From NCBI GenBank assembly GCA_002027195.1, contig MWJO01000091.1:1-35589 (forward strand): a stretch of DNA of 35,589 nt, read 5' to 3'. The translations under genes were made by a program, and so were the position numbers. Shown piece after piece: positions 15,369-22,785 of this stretch; within the stretch, counting starts at the first letter, position 1, and the number at the start of each line of letters is the position of its first letter. The stretch is from Streptomyces sp. GKU 895 (GTDB taxonomy: Bacteria; Actinomycetota; Actinomycetes; Streptomycetales; Streptomycetaceae). The notes beneath the pieces are model-generated. The model was not told the DNA's origin, searched no databases, and worked only from the letters and a program-made list of their open reading frames with translations.

Positions 15369-16010
15369 ATGTCAGCGATCCGTCTCCTCGTGCTCGGCGC
15401 GGTCCGCCAGCACGGGCGGGCCCACGGCTACCAGGTGCGCAACGACCTGGAGTACTGGGGCGCGCACGAGTGGTCCAACGCCAAGCCCGGCTCGATCTAC
15501 CACGCCCTGAAGCAGATGGCGAAGCAGGGACTGCTGCACGCGCACGAGATCGCGCCGTCCACCGCCGGTGGCCCGCCCCGTACCGAGTACGAGATCACCC
15601 GGGCGGGCACCGAGGAGTTCCTGCGGCTGCTGCGCGAGGCGCTGACCTCGTACGACCAGAAGATGGACGTGAAGTCGGCGGCCATCGGCTTCATGGTCGA
15701 CCTTCCGCGCGCGGAGGTGGTGTCCCTCCTGAAGGAGCGGATCCGCCGCATCGAGGAGTGGCGCGCCTCCGTCACCGAGCACTACGTCCCCGAGGAGGGG
15801 CCCGAGCAGCTCGGGCACATCGGCGAGATCATGAACCTCTGGATCCACACGGCCGATGCCGAACTCGCCTGGATCCAGGGCCTGATCGGCCGCGTCGAGG
15901 ACGGGGCGTACACCTTCGCGGGGGAGGGCGAGCCGTTCGTCGGCGTGCTCGCCGAGGGCGAGGAGAACCCGTACGCGACGGGGGAGCGGCACCCGGAGGA
16001 CGCTAGCTAA
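15369..16010 (+). CDS. PadR-family transcriptional regulator
   Basis: 213 residues. The winged helix is in the first 85 residues: IRLLVLGAVRQHGRAHGYQVRNDL…, recognition region WSNAKPGSIYHALKQMAKQGLL and wing PRTEYEITRAG. The C-terminal half is the long helical dimerisation domain (LLKERIRRIEEWRASV…). It is followed by a drug-type ABC exporter whose promoter holds two copies of a dyad, the first overlapping this gene's TAA stop. It very likely represses the exporter. Confidence 0.92.
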   Translation: MSAIRLLVLGAVRQHGRAHGYQVRNDLEYWGAHEWSNAKPGSIYHALKQMAKQGLLHAHEIAPSTAGGPPRTEYEITRAGTEEFLRLLREALTSYDQKMDVKSAAIGFMVDLPRAEVVSLLKERIRRIEEWRASVTEHYVPEEGPEQLGHIGEIMNLWIHTADAELAWIQGLIGRVEDGAYTFAGEGEPFVGVLAEGEENPYATGERHPEDAS

Positions 16011-16069
16011 TCAAGTTTGACCAATGGGTCTCGCGGAGTTACTTTCGATCGGGTAGTCAACTTTGACTA
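16008..16069 (+). promoter_or_regulatory. Twin PadR-type operators and ABC exporter promoter
   Basis: A perfect dyad TAGTCAA-CT-TTGACTA lies at 16054-16069. A related copy TAATCAAGTTTGACCA at 16008-16023 matches it at 13 of 16 positions, 46 bp upstream. TTGACC (16017-16022) inside the upstream copy and TACTTT (16040-16045) 17 bp later form a promoter whose start would fall right at the downstream dyad. Confidence 0.75.
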
Positions 16070-16083
16070 GCGAGGGAGTGGCA

Positions 16084-17022
16084 GTGACCCAAGCGGCGAT
16101 CACCGTCGACGGAGCACGCAAGAAGTACGGCGCGAAACAGGCACTGGACGGGCTCGACCTCACGGTCGCCCGCGGCACGGTGCACGGAGTGCTCGGCCCG
16201 AACGGCGCCGGCAAGACCACCCTGGTCCGCATCCTCTCCACCCTGCTGCGCCCGGACGCCGGCCGCATCGAGGTGGCCGGCCACGACGTCGTGCGCCAGG
16301 CCTACGCCGTCCGCCTGCGCATCGGTCTGCTCGGCCAGCACGCGGCGCTCGACGAGGAGCTGGGCGGCCGGCAGAACCTGGAGATGTTCGGCCGCCTCCA
16401 CCACCTGGGCGCCCGCCGGGCACGCGCGCGTGCCGACGAGCTCCTGGAGCGGTTCGCCCTGACCGACACCGGCGGCAAGGCCGTACGGCACTACAGCGGA
16501 GGCATGCGCCGCCGCCTGGACCTCGCGGCCTCCCTGATCACCGAACCCGAAGTGCTCTTCCTGGACGAGCCGACCACCGGCCTCGACCCGCGCGGCCGCG
16601 CCGAGGTGTGGGCGTCGGTCCGCTCCCTGGTCGGCGGCGGTACGACGGTCCTGCTCACCACGCAGTACCTGGAGGAGGCCGACCAGCTCGCCGACCGCGT
16701 CTCCGTCGTGGACGCCGGCCGGGTCGTCGCGGACGGCACCCCGGAAGAGCTGAAGAAGGCGACCGGCGGCGACCGCATCGACGTCGTGCTGCGCGACGCG
16801 GGGCAACTGGGGGCGGCGGTCGCGCTGCTGCCGGTGGGCCGGGCCGGAGTCTCCGTGGACCCCGACCGCCGGCTGCTCAGCGCCCCGGTCACCGACCGGA
16901 TGGCGGCGCTCTCCGGGGTCGTACGGGCGCTTCAGGACGCGGGCATCGAGGCGGAGGACGTGGTGCTGCGCCGGCCCACGCTGGACGAGGCGTTCCTGCA
17001 CCTCACGGAGGGAGCCGCATGA
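16084..17022 (+). CDS. ABC transporter ATPase, DrrA-like
   Basis: 312 residues. Walker A GPNGAGKTT (about 38-46), signature HYSGGMRRRLDL and Walker B VLFLDEPTTGLDP are all present, followed by the H-loop region LLTTQYLEEADQLADRVSVV. The C-terminal extension of about 90 residues is typical of daunorubicin-resistance (DrrA) ATPases. GTG 16084 is chosen because GAGGGAG ends 5 nt upstream; upstream in-frame TTG/GTG codons lie in the operator. Its TGA overlaps the permease ATG (ATGA). Confidence 0.93.
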   Translation: MTQAAITVDGARKKYGAKQALDGLDLTVARGTVHGVLGPNGAGKTTLVRILSTLLRPDAGRIEVAGHDVVRQAYAVRLRIGLLGQHAALDEELGGRQNLEMFGRLHHLGARRARARADELLERFALTDTGGKAVRHYSGGMRRRLDLAASLITEPEVLFLDEPTTGLDPRGRAEVWASVRSLVGGGTTVLLTTQYLEEADQLADRVSVVDAGRVVADGTPEELKKATGGDRIDVVLRDAGQLGAAVALLPVGRAGVSVDPDRRLLSAPVTDRMAALSGVVRALQDAGIEAEDVVLRRPTLDEAFLHLTEGAA

Positions 17023-17774
17023 CCCCGTACGCGCTGACCGACTCCTGGACCATGACCCGGCGCGAACTCGCCCACTGGGCACGGCAGCCGGTACGGGTCG
17101 TCGTCGGCCTGGTCTTCCCGGTGATGCTGCTGCTGATGTTCGGCTATCTCATCGGCGGCGGCCGGGGCGTCGAGGGGGAGTACGTCGACTATCTGGTGCC
17201 CGGGATGCTCGCGCTCACCATGGCCTTCGGCCTGGAGGGCACGATGATCGCCGTCACCCAGGACCTCGACAAGGGCGTCATCGACCGCTTCCGCTCGCTG
17301 CCCATGGCCAACGGGGCGGTACTGGTGGGGCGTTCGGCGGCGGACATGCTCCAGTCGACGGTGGGGCTCGGGGCCCTCATCGGTGTCGGCTTCGCCCTCG
17401 GCTGGCGGCCGAGCGGCGGCCCGGGGGCGTTCGTCGGCGCCCTCGGACTGCTGCTGCTCTTCCGCTTCGCCATGCTCTGGATCGGCATCTTCCTGGCACT
17501 GGTGGCCGGGAAGCCCGAGATGGTGCAGGCCGTGCAGATCCTGGTCTGGCCGGTCGGCTTCCTGTCCAACGCGCTCGCCACGCCCGCCTCCATGCCGGAC
17601 TGGCTCGGCACGGTGGTCCAGTGGAACCCGATGTCCCGCACGGCGACGGCCGTACGGGACCTGTTCGGCGGGCTCGGCACGGACCACGTGTGGGCGGCCG
17701 TGGCCTGGCCGCTGGCGCTGCTCGCGGTCTTCTTCCCGCTGGCGGTACGGCGGTTCGCGGCGCTCAGCGAGTAG
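17019..17774 (+). CDS. ABC-2 type permease, DrrB-like
   Basis: 251 residues with about six membrane segments (VVVGLVFPVMLLLMFGYLIGG; YLVPGMLALTMAFGL; LGALIGVGFALGW; GALGLLLLFRFAMLWIGIFLAL; ILVWPVGFLSNALATP; AAVAWPLALLAVFFPLAV). The EYVDYLVPG and FLSNA motifs are typical of DrrB permeases. It overlaps the ATPase gene by four bases and forms an export system with it. Likely exports hydrophobic drugs or metabolites; the substrate is unknown. Confidence 0.92.
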   Translation: MTPYALTDSWTMTRRELAHWARQPVRVVVGLVFPVMLLLMFGYLIGGGRGVEGEYVDYLVPGMLALTMAFGLEGTMIAVTQDLDKGVIDRFRSLPMANGAVLVGRSAADMLQSTVGLGALIGVGFALGWRPSGGPGAFVGALGLLLLFRFAMLWIGIFLALVAGKPEMVQAVQILVWPVGFLSNALATPASMPDWLGTVVQWNPMSRTATAVRDLFGGLGTDHVWAAVAWPLALLAVFFPLAVRRFAALSE

Positions 17775-17790
17775 CCGTCCTCGGGGACGG
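17775..17790. terminator. Small hairpin between converging operons
   Basis: CCGTCC-TCGG-GGACGG forms a 6-bp stem with a 4-nt loop immediately after the permease stop and 8 bp before the gad stop. Short, without a U-tract, but well placed to serve both directions. Confidence 0.55.
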
Positions 17791-17797
17791 AGACCCG

Positions 17798-19197
17798 TCA
17801 GTGATGGAAACCCGTCGCCGCACCCTTGTCCCGGGTCGACGGGTGCGGCTGGCGGCGCAGTTCGGGCAGCAGCCGCCGCAGGTCGTCCACGAACAGCTCG
17901 GCGAGATCGACGGAGAAGCCGTTGCGGCAGACGACCCGTAGGACGCTCAGGTCCTCGCGGTGGGGCGGGAAGGTGTACGCCGGCACCAGCCAGCCCCGCT
18001 CGCGCATCCGCCGGGACACGTCGAAGACGTCGTACGCCGTCACGTCGTGCCCGGTGGTGAAGGCGAACACCGGCAGCTGGTCGCCCCGGGTCAGGAGCCG
18101 GAAGTCGCCGAGGGCCTCGATGCGTTCGGCGAGGCTTCCGGCGACGTCCCGGGTGGTCTGCTGCACGGCCCGGTAGCCCTCGCGCCCAGCCGCAGGAACG
18201 TGTAGTACTGCGCGACGACCTGCGCGCCGGGCCGGGAGAAGTTGAGCGCGAAGGTCGGCATGTCGCCGCCCAGGTAGTTGACGCGGAAGACCAGTTCCTC
18301 GGGCAGGGCGTCCTGGTCGCGCCACAGCGCCCAGCCGACGCCCGGGTAGACCAGGCCGTACTTGTGCCCCGAGGTGTTGATGGAGGCGACACGCGGCAGC
18401 CGGAAGTCCCAGGCGAGGTCCGGGTCGAGGAAGGGCGCGACCATGCCGCCGGACGCCCCGTCGACGTGCACCGGGATGTCGAGGCCGGTGCGCTCCTGCA
18501 GCGCGTCCAGGGCGGCGCACAGGTCGGCGACGGGCTCGTAGGAGCCGTCGAAGGTGGAGCCCAGGATCGCGACGACCCCGATGGTGTTCTCGTCGCACAG
18601 CGCGGCGGCGGCCTGCGGATCGAGGTGGAAGCGGTCGCCCTCCATCGGGATCAGCCGGGGCTCCACCTCCCAGAAGTTGCAGAACTTCTCCCAGCAGACC
18701 TGGACGTTGATGCCCATGACCAGGTTGGGGCGGGCGCCCGGCTTCGGGTTCCGCTTGCTCCAGCGCCGTTTCAGCGCCATCCCGGCGAGCATGCAGGCCT
18801 CACTCGATCCGGTCGTCGAACAGCCGACGGCGGTCGCCGGATCGGGTGCGTTCCACAGGTCGGCGAGCATCGCCACACAGCGCCGCTCCAGCTCGGCGGT
18901 GCGCGGGTACTCGTCCTTGTCGATCATGTTCTTGTCCCGGCACTCCGCCATCAGGACGCCTGCCTGCGGCTCCATCCAGGTGGTGACGAACGTGGCGAGA
19001 TTCAGCCGGGAGTTGCCGTCCAGCATCAGCTCGTCGTGCACCAGCTGGTACGCCGTCATGGGCGGGAGAGGGGTGTCCGGCAGCCGGTGCTTGGGCGGGG
19101 CCTCGGTCATGCCGCCGACCGGATTGGCCTCCCCGTAGAAGGGGTTGACGGACATCGGGCGCTCGTCGCGCTTCTCGGGACCTTGGTGGAGCGGCAT
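17798..19197 (-). CDS. gadB: Glutamate decarboxylase (frameshifted)
   Basis: PLP-dependent group II decarboxylase, about 467 residues when repaired. ATG 19197 has GAGGAG 8 nt upstream. The N-terminal phrase MSVNPFYGEANPVGG and CSTTGSSEACMLAGMALKRRW are typical, and Lys279 in NTSGHKYGLVYPG is the cofactor lysine. The frame breaks after …YYTFLRLG at about 18183-18187, where a missing C turns GGC-CGC-GAG into GGCGCGAG; the remainder REGYRAVQQTTRDVAG… to TGA 17800-17798 is intact one phase over. It converts glutamate to GABA, consuming a proton. It lies 22 bp downstream of a ClC channel gene, suggesting a joint acid-response operon. Confidence 0.9.
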
Positions 19198-19219
19198 CGA
19201 TGGACTCCTCGAAGTGGGT

Positions 19220-20502
19220 TCAGCGGACCGGGGTTCCGTCGTCGCGCAACTGCATCTGGGGCCGCCCGGTCACCAGCAGCCAGGCCGGCAGCGAGGCGAA
19301 GCAGAGCAAGGCGATGATCGCCGGCGAGGCCACCAGGACGGCGGCCGTGAACAGGCTCACCCAGCCCTGCCGGGTGATGGCGAGGAGCATGCCCAGCACA
19401 CCCGCGGCGACACCGACGGAGGGGTGGACGCCGGACACCAGGGCGTGGGCGCACAGACCGAAGGCGGCGCCGACGAACACCGCCGGGAAGATCCGTCCGC
19501 CGCGGAAGCCGCAGGACGCGGCGACGAGCAGCGCGGCCAGCTTCACCGCGGTCATCGTGGCGAACTCCCCGGCCGACCAGCCGTCCGGGTCGGCGGCGAT
19601 CTCCCCGACCTCCTCCAGCCCCTTGAAGAGCGTGAGATGGCCGCCCACGGCCGCGAGCAGGCCCAGGACGAGGCCGCCGACGGGCAGGGCGAGCATCGGG
19701 TGCCGCAGCCGGGAGAACGCGCCGTGGACGTACGGGAAGGCGCGCACGGCACCCATGCCGAACACGGCCGCAGCGGACGCGATCACCAGCGCCGCCAGCA
19801 GATCGCCCCAGCCGGGCCGACCGAACGCGGGCAGGTGGAGATCGAAGGACGGATGGGCCACCAGGGTGGTCGTCAGGGCGCCCGCGGCCGCCGCCATCAG
19901 CGGCGCGAAGACGTTGTCCCACAGCGCGCCCTTGACCTGCCGTCCGGCCAGCGCCTCGGAGATGACCAGGGCCGCCGCCACCGGCGTACCGAAGAGCGCG
20001 CCGATCGTCGCCGCCTCCGCGAGCGCCGGCCACAGCGGGCCCGGCGCCCGGGGCAGGAACCGCCGGCCGAGCCAGAAGAAGATCGCGACGTTCACGGCGA
20101 TGATCGGGTTCTCGGGGCCGAGGCTCGGCCGCCGGCCAGCATCAGGCCGGTCGCGAGGACCAGCCCCGGCAGTACGACGGGCGGCAGCACGGGGGCGTCC
20201 AGGCCCATGGTGGCCGGGTCGGGCCCGGCGTGGCCCGGCACCTTCCACACCACCAGGCCGACGGCCACCCCGGTCGCGGTGAGCATGACCAGCATCCAGA
20301 GCACCGAGTACCGGCCCACACCCAGCGCGTCGGGCAGGTCCTGCCACAGCACGTCCTGGAAGGCCTCGGCCGCCGCGCTCACCCCGAGGAAGATCAGGCT
20401 CGCCCCCACGCCCACCGCGAGAGCGGGGAGGATCAGGGGCAGCAGCGCACGGGCCGGGGTCGCCGGGGCTGCGGGTGCCTGCTGCGCGGTGTCCTGGGCC
20501 AC
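19220..20502 (-). CDS. ClC-family chloride channel/antiporter, YfeO-like (frameshifted)
   Basis: About 427 residues when repaired, with ten or more hydrophobic segments. The N-terminal part from GTG 20502 reads to …VLATGLMLAGG. One C is missing at about 20126-20130, and the rest resumes as SLGPENPIIAVNVAIFFWLG… to TGA 19222-19220. SLGPENP corresponds to the ClC motif carrying the gating glutamate, and CGFRGGRIFPAVF to the GxFxP motif; the form is closest to YfeO-type ClC proteins. A TATCGT box 7 nt before GTG suggests a leaderless start; a farther GTG at 20562 would overlap the tipA operator. Upstream of gad in one operon. Confidence 0.85.
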
Positions 20503-20556
20503 GGGCCCACGATAAGCGGGCAAAACGGGCACCACATCCGCAGTCGCCCGAGGGAC

Positions 20557-20587
20557 TTGCACCTCACGTGGCGTGAGGACGCACCGT
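20557..20587 (+). promoter_or_regulatory. tipA promoter with TipA-binding dyad
   Basis: TTGCAC (20557-20562) and CACCGT (20582-20587) are separated by an overlong 19-bp spacer. The spacer holds the dyad CCTCACG-TGG-CGTGAGG (20562-20578). This reproduces the known ptipA layout, where MerR-like TipAL twists a 19-bp spacer to activate transcription after binding thiostrepton. Confidence 0.9.
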
Positions 20588-20620
20588 GGACGGCGTACCG
20601 AGAAGGGAAGGAGCGGAGAA

Positions 20621-21382
20621 GTGAGCTACTCCGTGGGACAGGTCGCCGGTTTCGCCGGAGTGACGGTGCGCACGCTGCACCACTACGACGACATCGGCCT
20701 GCTCGCACCCAGCGAGCGCAGCCACGCGGGCCACCGGCGCTACAGCGACGCCGACCTGGACCGGCTGCAGCAGATCCTGTTCTACCGCGAGCTCGGCTTC
20801 CCGCTCGACGAGGTCGCCGCCCTCCTCGACGATCCGGACACGGACCCGCGCGCCCACCTGCGCCGCCAGCACGAGTTGCTGACCGCCCGGATCGAGCAGC
20901 TGCGGAAGATGGCGGCGGCCGTGGAGCAGGCCATGGAGGCACGCAAGATGGGCATCAACCTCACGCCGGAGGAACGCTTCGAGGTCTTCGGCGACAAGGA
21001 TCCCGAGCAGTACGCCGAGGAGGCGGAACAGCGCTGGGGCGGCACCGAGGCGTACGCCGAGTCCCAGCGCCGCGCCGCGACGTACACCAAGGAGGACTGG
21101 AAGCGCATCCAGGCCGAGGTCGACGACTGGGGCCGGCGCTACGCCGCCCTGGTGACGGCCGGCGAGCAGCCGTCCGCCGAGGCGGCCATGGACCTCGCCG
21201 AGGAACACCGGCAGCACATCAGCCGCTACTACTTCGAGGTCCCCTACGAGATGCACCTGTGCTTCGGCGACATGTACGTCTCCGACGAGCGCTTCAAGGC
21301 GTTCTACGACGCGATGGGCGACGGCCTGGCCGAGCACCTGAGGGACGCGATCAGGGCGAACGCGGCCCGGCACACCTCCTAG
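20621..21382 (+). CDS. tipA: TipA, thiopeptide-induced autogenous regulator
   Basis: 253 residues from GTG 20621, identical in length to S. lividans TipAL. Residues 1-75 are the MerR helix-turn-helix (YSVGQVAGFAGVTVRTLHHYDDIGLL…HRRYSDADLDRLQQI), followed by a dimerisation coiled coil. Residues 110-253 are the TipAS antibiotic-binding domain (MGINLTPEERFEVFG…). Cys214 in YEMHLCFGDMY matches the cysteine that TipAS links covalently to thiopeptides. Extending the start upstream to 20573 would invade the promoter. It is divergent from the ClC-gad operon and closes with a strong hairpin. Confidence 0.95.
   Translation: MSYSVGQVAGFAGVTVRTLHHYDDIGLLAPSERSHAGHRRYSDADLDRLQQILFYRELGFPLDEVAALLDDPDTDPRAHLRRQHELLTARIEQLRKMAAAVEQAMEARKMGINLTPEERFEVFGDKDPEQYAEEAEQRWGGTEAYAESQRRAATYTKEDWKRIQAEVDDWGRRYAALVTAGEQPSAEAAMDLAEEHRQHISRYYFEVPYEMHLCFGDMYVSDERFKAFYDAMGDGLAEHLRDAIRANAARHTS
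20935..20950 (+). promoter_or_regulatory. Internal ribosome site and start for TipAS
   Basis: GGAGG at 20935-20939 lies 8 nt before an in-frame ATG at 20948, which encodes Met110 of TipA. This matches the known second translation start that yields the short TipAS isoform, the antibiotic-sequestering domain without the DNA-binding part. Confidence 0.85.
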
Positions 21383-21385
21383 TCC

Positions 21386-21418
21386 GTCCTGGCCCGGGGC
21401 TCACTCCCGGGCCAGGAC
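21386..21418. terminator. Bidirectional hairpin between tipA and the UPF0145 gene
   Basis: A perfect 13-bp inverted repeat GTCCTGGCCCGGG / CCCGGGCCAGGAC (21386-21398, 21406-21418) with a 7-nt loop. It begins 3 bp after the tipA stop and includes the last codons and stop of the converging UPF0145 gene. Confidence 0.85.
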
Positions 21419-21766
21419 CACGGCGGTCCCGTAGGCACACACCTCCGTGCCGACGTCGGCCGCCTCCGTCACGTCGAAGCGGAACGCCAGCACGGCGTTC
21501 GCCCCACGCGCGCGTGCCTGCTCCACGAGCCGCTCCATGGCCTGGTTGCGGGTCTGCACCAGCGTCTTGGTGAGCCCCTTGAGCTCACCGCCGATCATCG
21601 ACTTCAAGCCCGCGCCGATCTGGCTCCCCAGATGCCGGGAGCGCACGGTCAGCCCGAAGACCTCCCCCAGTACCCGCTGCACCCGGAAGCCGGGCACGTC
21701 GTTGGTGGTCACCACGAGCACATCGGGCTCGGGGCCCTGGCCGCCGCCGAAATCATCGATACTCAT
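21401..21766 (-). CDS. UPF0145 (YbjQ-like) protein
   Basis: 121 residues. The YbjQ/UPF0145 pattern is clear: VLVVTTNDVPGFRVQRVLGEVFGLTVRSRHLGSQIGAGLKSMIGGELKGLTKTLVQTRNQAMERLVEQARARGANAVLAFRFD. These proteins form small pentameric rings; heavy-metal binding has been suggested by name only. The C-terminal EVCAYGTAVVL is also typical. There is no membrane segment. Divergent from the dedA gene, with a 133-bp gap. Function unknown. Confidence 0.88.
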   Translation of the reverse strand: MSIDDFGGGQGPEPDVLVVTTNDVPGFRVQRVLGEVFGLTVRSRHLGSQIGAGLKSMIGGELKGLTKTLVQTRNQAMERLVEQARARGANAVLAFRFDVTEAADVGTEVCAYGTAVVLARE

Positions 21767-21899
21767 GGCTCACAGCTTTCTCCCGGAGAGCCCACAGCGC
21801 ATCCCCGGCGGCCCCGTGGAACCTGGGCTCCGGGGCCTGCGTTGATACTTTTGGGGCAGCCAGCCCCGCCCGTTCCCCAGCACCAGGAGCCACAGACCC

Positions 21900-22775
21900 G
21901 TGACCACGCTCGCGCTAGGCCCCGAGTGGCTCAGCCCCGACTATCTGATCCAGACGTTCAGCCTCCCCGGAATCCTGCTGATCGTCTTCGCCGAGTCGGG
22001 TCTCTTCGCCTTCCTGCCGGGCGACTCCCTGCTGTTCACGGCGGGTCTGTTCGTGGCGCAGGGCGACTACATCAGCCAGCCGCTGTGGCTGGTCTGCCTC
22101 CTGATCGTGCTGGCCGCCGTCCTCGGCGACCAAGTGGGCTACATGATCGGCAAGTTCTTCGGCCCCAAGCTCTTCAGCCGCCCCAACTCCAAGCTCTTCA
22201 AACAGGAGAACCTGGAGAAAGCGCACGAGTTCATGGAGAAGTACGGCCCCAAGGCGATCGTCCTGGCCCGCTTCGTCCCGATCGTGCGCACCTTCGCCCC
22301 CATCGTGGCGGGCGCCGGCCGCATGAAGTACCGCACCTTCCTGACGTACAACGTCATCGGTGGCGTCGCCTGGGGAACCGGCGTCACCCTCGCGGGGTAC
22401 TGGCTCGGTCAGATCGACGTCATCCACAAGAACGTCGAGGCGATCCTCGTCCTCATCGTCTTCGTGTCGGTGGTCCCGATCATCATCGAGTACCTGCGGG
22501 AGCGTTCCAAGAAGAAGAAGGCGGCAGCCGAGCAGCCTGCGGCCCCCCAGCCCCAGGCCTACCAGCCCCCGCCGATGGACGACGCGACGACCCAGCTGCG
22601 CCGCATCCCGTCGAACGACCAGCAGCAGCCTCCGCAGTCCTACGGCGACCAGCAGCAGTACGGCTACAACGACCAGTACGGCTACGACCAGCAGCAGTAC
22701 GCCCAGCAGTACCCACAGCAGCAGGGCTACGACAACCAGCAGAACCGGCAGTACCCCTATAACCAGGGTTACTAG
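21900..22775 (+). CDS. DedA-family membrane protein with Q/Y-rich tail
   Basis: 291 residues from GTG 21900. Residues 1-200 are a DedA/SNARE-associated (VTT) domain with the motifs FAESGLFAFLPGDSLLFTAGL, LGDQVGYMIGKFFG and KYGPKAIVLARFVPIVRTFAPIVAGAGRM, plus about four to five membrane segments. DedA proteins are now linked to lipid scrambling and carrier recycling. A basic stretch RERSKKKK (about 200-208) follows the last membrane segment. The final 54 residues are low complexity, with 20 Gln and 11 Tyr, ending QYPYNQGY. That cytoplasmic tail is unusual for the family. Confidence 0.92.
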   Translation: MTTLALGPEWLSPDYLIQTFSLPGILLIVFAESGLFAFLPGDSLLFTAGLFVAQGDYISQPLWLVCLLIVLAAVLGDQVGYMIGKFFGPKLFSRPNSKLFKQENLEKAHEFMEKYGPKAIVLARFVPIVRTFAPIVAGAGRMKYRTFLTYNVIGGVAWGTGVTLAGYWLGQIDVIHKNVEAILVLIVFVSVVPIIIEYLRERSKKKKAAAEQPAAPQPQAYQPPPMDDATTQLRRIPSNDQQQPPQSYGDQQQYGYNDQYGYDQQQYAQQYPQQQGYDNQQNRQYPYNQGY

Positions 22776-22785
22776 AAGCGCCCTG

